Positions 32,028 through 33,616 of a stretch of 33,616 nucleotides of DNA are shown piece after piece. A program made the translations under genes and the position numbers. Position 1 is the first letter of the stretch; every line of letters begins with the position of its first letter. The notes beneath the pieces are model-generated. The model had not been told where the DNA came from and ran no database searches. It worked only from the letters and a program-made list of their open reading frames with translations. The stretch comes from Actinomycetota bacterium (lineage in GTDB: Bacteria > Actinomycetota > Thermoleophilia > BMS3ABIN01): contig JAMDDD010000023.1 in NCBI GenBank assembly GCA_023489275.1, positions 1-33,616 on the forward strand. Reading direction: 5' to 3'.

Positions 32028-33104
32028 TTAAAGCCTGCCGGAGGACATGCCGTAATGAGGCGGCAGAGAGCTTCCGGCGCTGCCGCCCGAGCCGCTGCCG
32101 GATGACGGGCTGGAGCCATTTTCCATTCCCTGGCTCCCGGATGGAGTTGCCGATTGGGTTGGCGACCCCCCCGAGCTTTGTCCCATCTGCGAGCCGCGGG
32201 ATGGCGCGGGCGTCTGCGAGCCGCCGCTGCCACTGCCATGAACCGGCATCGCGCCGCTTCCGGCGCCGGCTGCGGAGCCGTTGCTGCCGCCTCCCATGCC
32301 ACCAGGGGCCGGGGCGGGAGCCGTCTGGCCCGGCATGCCCGTTCCTGGAGCAGCGCCCTGGACGGGGGAATTGCCCCGACCGTTATTTCCGGGTTGATGT
32401 CCCATCTCATTTTCGATCACAGCGCGCACGCGGGCCGGCACCTTGCCGGCGATTTCCTGGAGCAGCGCGTCATGACGGGCGCGGGTGATCTTGATCATGT
32501 TCATGACAGCAGATGTATTGGCGCCCTGGCGGGCCGCCTGATCGACAAGCCGCTGCGCATCTGCCATCTCGCTGTCGTAGTTCTTCAGCAAAGAGGTAAC
32601 ATACCCCGGCTCGTTCTTGTTTACCATGGACTGGATCTCGTCCAGCCGTTTGCCGGCGTCGCCCACCTCGACCGCGGCGCGGTCAAGCGGCTGGTAGGCG
32701 ATAAGGCCTCTCACCTGTTCCAAATCTTGCTTGAGCGGATAGAGGAAGCTGTCCGGGCCGGCCGCGTTTGCCGCCAGCGCCGTACCGGCCGAGGCCACAA
32801 GCAAAATCCCGGCAACTGCCGCCGGCCGCCACAGCAGGCGGCGCACTGTGCGGCGGCGCCGGTAGCGCCTGCCTTCGGCCTGCATCCGGGCCTGCGCTTT
32901 TGTCATCATGCTCTCCCTGACGGCAGCAGGCGGATTTGCCGGCAGGCCAGCCTTTAAAGCACCGCCTACAGATGACGCCAGCTCGAGCAAGGGCATGATT
33001 TCAGCCTTGACTTCGGCAGGCTCCATCGCAGCCGCCGCCTCAGGCGAAACGCCGCCGGCGATTTCCTTAAGCTTCTGATCCAGGATGTCAACAATCTCTT
33101 TCAT
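32028..33104 (-). CDS. DUF5667-like transmembrane protein with low-complexity tail
   Basis: A 358-residue protein. Residues 1-90 are cytoplasmic and end in a very basic patch (RRYRRRRTVRR). One membrane helix covers about 94-112. An outside helical domain (about 115-230) opens with GPDSFLYPLKQDLEQVRG, as in DUF5667 proteins, and a Gly/Ser/Pro/Gln-rich tail of about 120 residues (236-358) follows. ATG 33104 is 22 bases after the sigma-factor stop and has no ribosome binding site, so it is probably translated after it. Such pairs are common in Actinomycetota, and the protein could be an anti-sigma-like or envelope-sensing partner. It has no zinc-binding anti-sigma motif (HxxxCxxC), so that role is inference. 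Confidence 0.85.
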   Translation of the reverse strand: MKEIVDILDQKLKEIAGGVSPEAAAAMEPAEVKAEIMPLLELASSVGGALKAGLPANPPAAVRESMMTKAQARMQAEGRRYRRRRTVRRLLWRPAAVAGILLVASAGTALAANAAGPDSFLYPLKQDLEQVRGLIAYQPLDRAAVEVGDAGKRLDEIQSMVNKNEPGYVTSLLKNYDSEMADAQRLVDQAARQGANTSAVMNMIKITRARHDALLQEIAGKVPARVRAVIENEMGHQPGNNGRGNSPVQGAAPGTGMPGQTAPAPAPGGMGGGSNGSAAGAGSGAMPVHGSGSGGSQTPAPSRGSQMGQSSGGSPTQSATPSGSQGMENGSSPSSGSGSGGSAGSSLPPHYGMSSGRL

Positions 33105-33126
33105 TGCACAATTTCGGGTTATGGCG

Positions 33127-33616
33127 CTAGGCTATTTCTTCATCCTCGACGTTTTCGGGCTCGAGGATTTTCCTCAGATTTAACAGGGCGCGGTGCTGGA
33201 GGGCTTTCACCGCTCCCTCACTCTTGGACATTACGGCGGCGATCTGCCGGTTGCTGAAATTTACCAGCAGCTTCAGCAGCACCACCTGCTGCTGTTCGTC
33301 GGAAAGCTGCCAGACGGCTTCCCGGAGCTGGCGCTCCTCCCAGGCCGCCGCGGTGATCTGTTCAACCAGCTCTCCAGACGGAAATTTCATTTCCTGCTCT
33401 CCTAAAGCCGTTTCCCTGTTCCGGCCGCGACGCCGGTGGTAATCGAGAACATCGTGACGGGCGATGCTAAAAAGCCACGCCCCGAAACCGGCGCCGCGCC
33501 AGCTAAAGCCGCCAATCTTTTCCAGCGCGTCCAGGAAAACCCCGGAAACGATGTCTTCAGCATCCTGTGGCGACCTGACCTGGTGGAGAACAAAGCCGTA
33601 AACCGGACCGTAAAAC
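33127..33616 (-). CDS. ECF-type RNA polymerase sigma factor, 5' end beyond the window
   Basis: The frame is open to the window edge and gives 162 residues of a sigma factor. Region 2 is visible as YGFVLHQVRSPQDAEDIVS, FLDALEKIGGF and AWLFSIARHDVLDYHRRRGR, the last being the -10 recognition part. Region 4 is LREAVWQLSDEQQQVVLLKL and FSNRQIAAVMSKSEGAVKAL, the -35 helix-turn-helix. An internal ATG at 33390 would give only region 4 and is not the true start. Only about 20 N-terminal residues seem to be missing. It is in one unit with the DUF5667-like gene 22 bases downstream, which is its likely regulator or partner. Confidence 0.93.
   Translation of the reverse strand, partial: FYGPVYGFVLHQVRSPQDAEDIVSGVFLDALEKIGGFSWRGAGFGAWLFSIARHDVLDYHRRRGRNRETALGEQEMKFPSGELVEQITAAAWEERQLREAVWQLSDEQQQVVLLKLLVNFSNRQIAAVMSKSEGAVKALQHRALLNLRKILEPENVEDEEIA

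Noticed and set aside
32154-32957. A 267-codon open frame on the plus strand
   Set aside because: It is antisense to the DUF5667-like gene and caused by its GC-rich, low-complexity tail.

Overview
The window looks like a piece of an Actinomycetota chromosome, probably a monoderm, anaerobic or deep-branching lineage. Supporting signs are an ECF sigma factor next to a DUF5667-type membrane protein, an LPxTG-type surface protein, an AroH-type chorismate mutase, the trpS-scpA-scpB-rluB-aroH gene order, an adenosylcobalamin-dependent ribonucleotide reductase, a trpS that looks leaderless, and a polysaccharide locus with no outer-membrane export gene. This is inference; there is no rRNA or other phylogenetic marker here. 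Base composition differs by region: about 1-18.9 kb is visibly more AT-rich, and 18.9-33.6 kb is GC-rich housekeeping DNA.

Region 1 (1-5.5 kb): the remains of a GT-C type membrane glycosyltransferase that lacks its N-terminus; on the minus strand an Rrf2-family Fe-S type regulator preceded by a predicted folded leader; then two tandem O-antigen ligase/polymerase-like membrane proteins, also on the minus strand.

Region 2 (5.5-20.9 kb): a plus-strand exopolysaccharide or capsule locus starting from a divergent promoter. Its order is a Wzz/BY-kinase fusion, a Wzx-type flippase, a Wzy/ligase-like protein, a GT2, three GT4 enzymes, a formyltransferase, a DegT aminotransferase, a phosphoglycosyl transferase, a fourth ligase-like protein and a FlaA1/CapD-type sugar dehydratase. 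Most genes overlap or lie a few bases apart. Dehydratase, aminotransferase and formyltransferase together predict a 4-formamido-deoxysugar. The phosphoglycosyl transferase would start the lipid-linked repeat, the GTs extend it, the flippase exports it, and one or more of the four Wzy/WaaL-like proteins polymerise or ligate it under BY-kinase length control.

Region 3 (20.9-25.6 kb): a membrane-anchored TPR protein converging on the dehydratase, a small secreted protein with a sortase signal, a strong bidirectional terminator, the class II ribonucleotide reductase nrdJ, a divergent cysteine-rich protein and a small zincin-like protein.

Region 4 (25.7-31.6 kb): trpS, scpA, scpB, rluB, aroH, a small membrane-protein gene that appears broken by one extra base, hisC, and tatA on the other strand. 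Several gaps here carry degenerate arrays with a 7-base period; one such array lies inside the scpB coding sequence and encodes part of an unusual acidic N-terminal extension.

Region 5 (31.7-33.6 kb): a gene-free stretch rich in heptamer repeats, then a minus-strand pair of an ECF sigma factor (cut by the window end) and a DUF5667-like transmembrane protein with a long Gly/Ser/Pro tail. No tRNA, rRNA, CRISPR array, insertion sequence or phage gene was seen.
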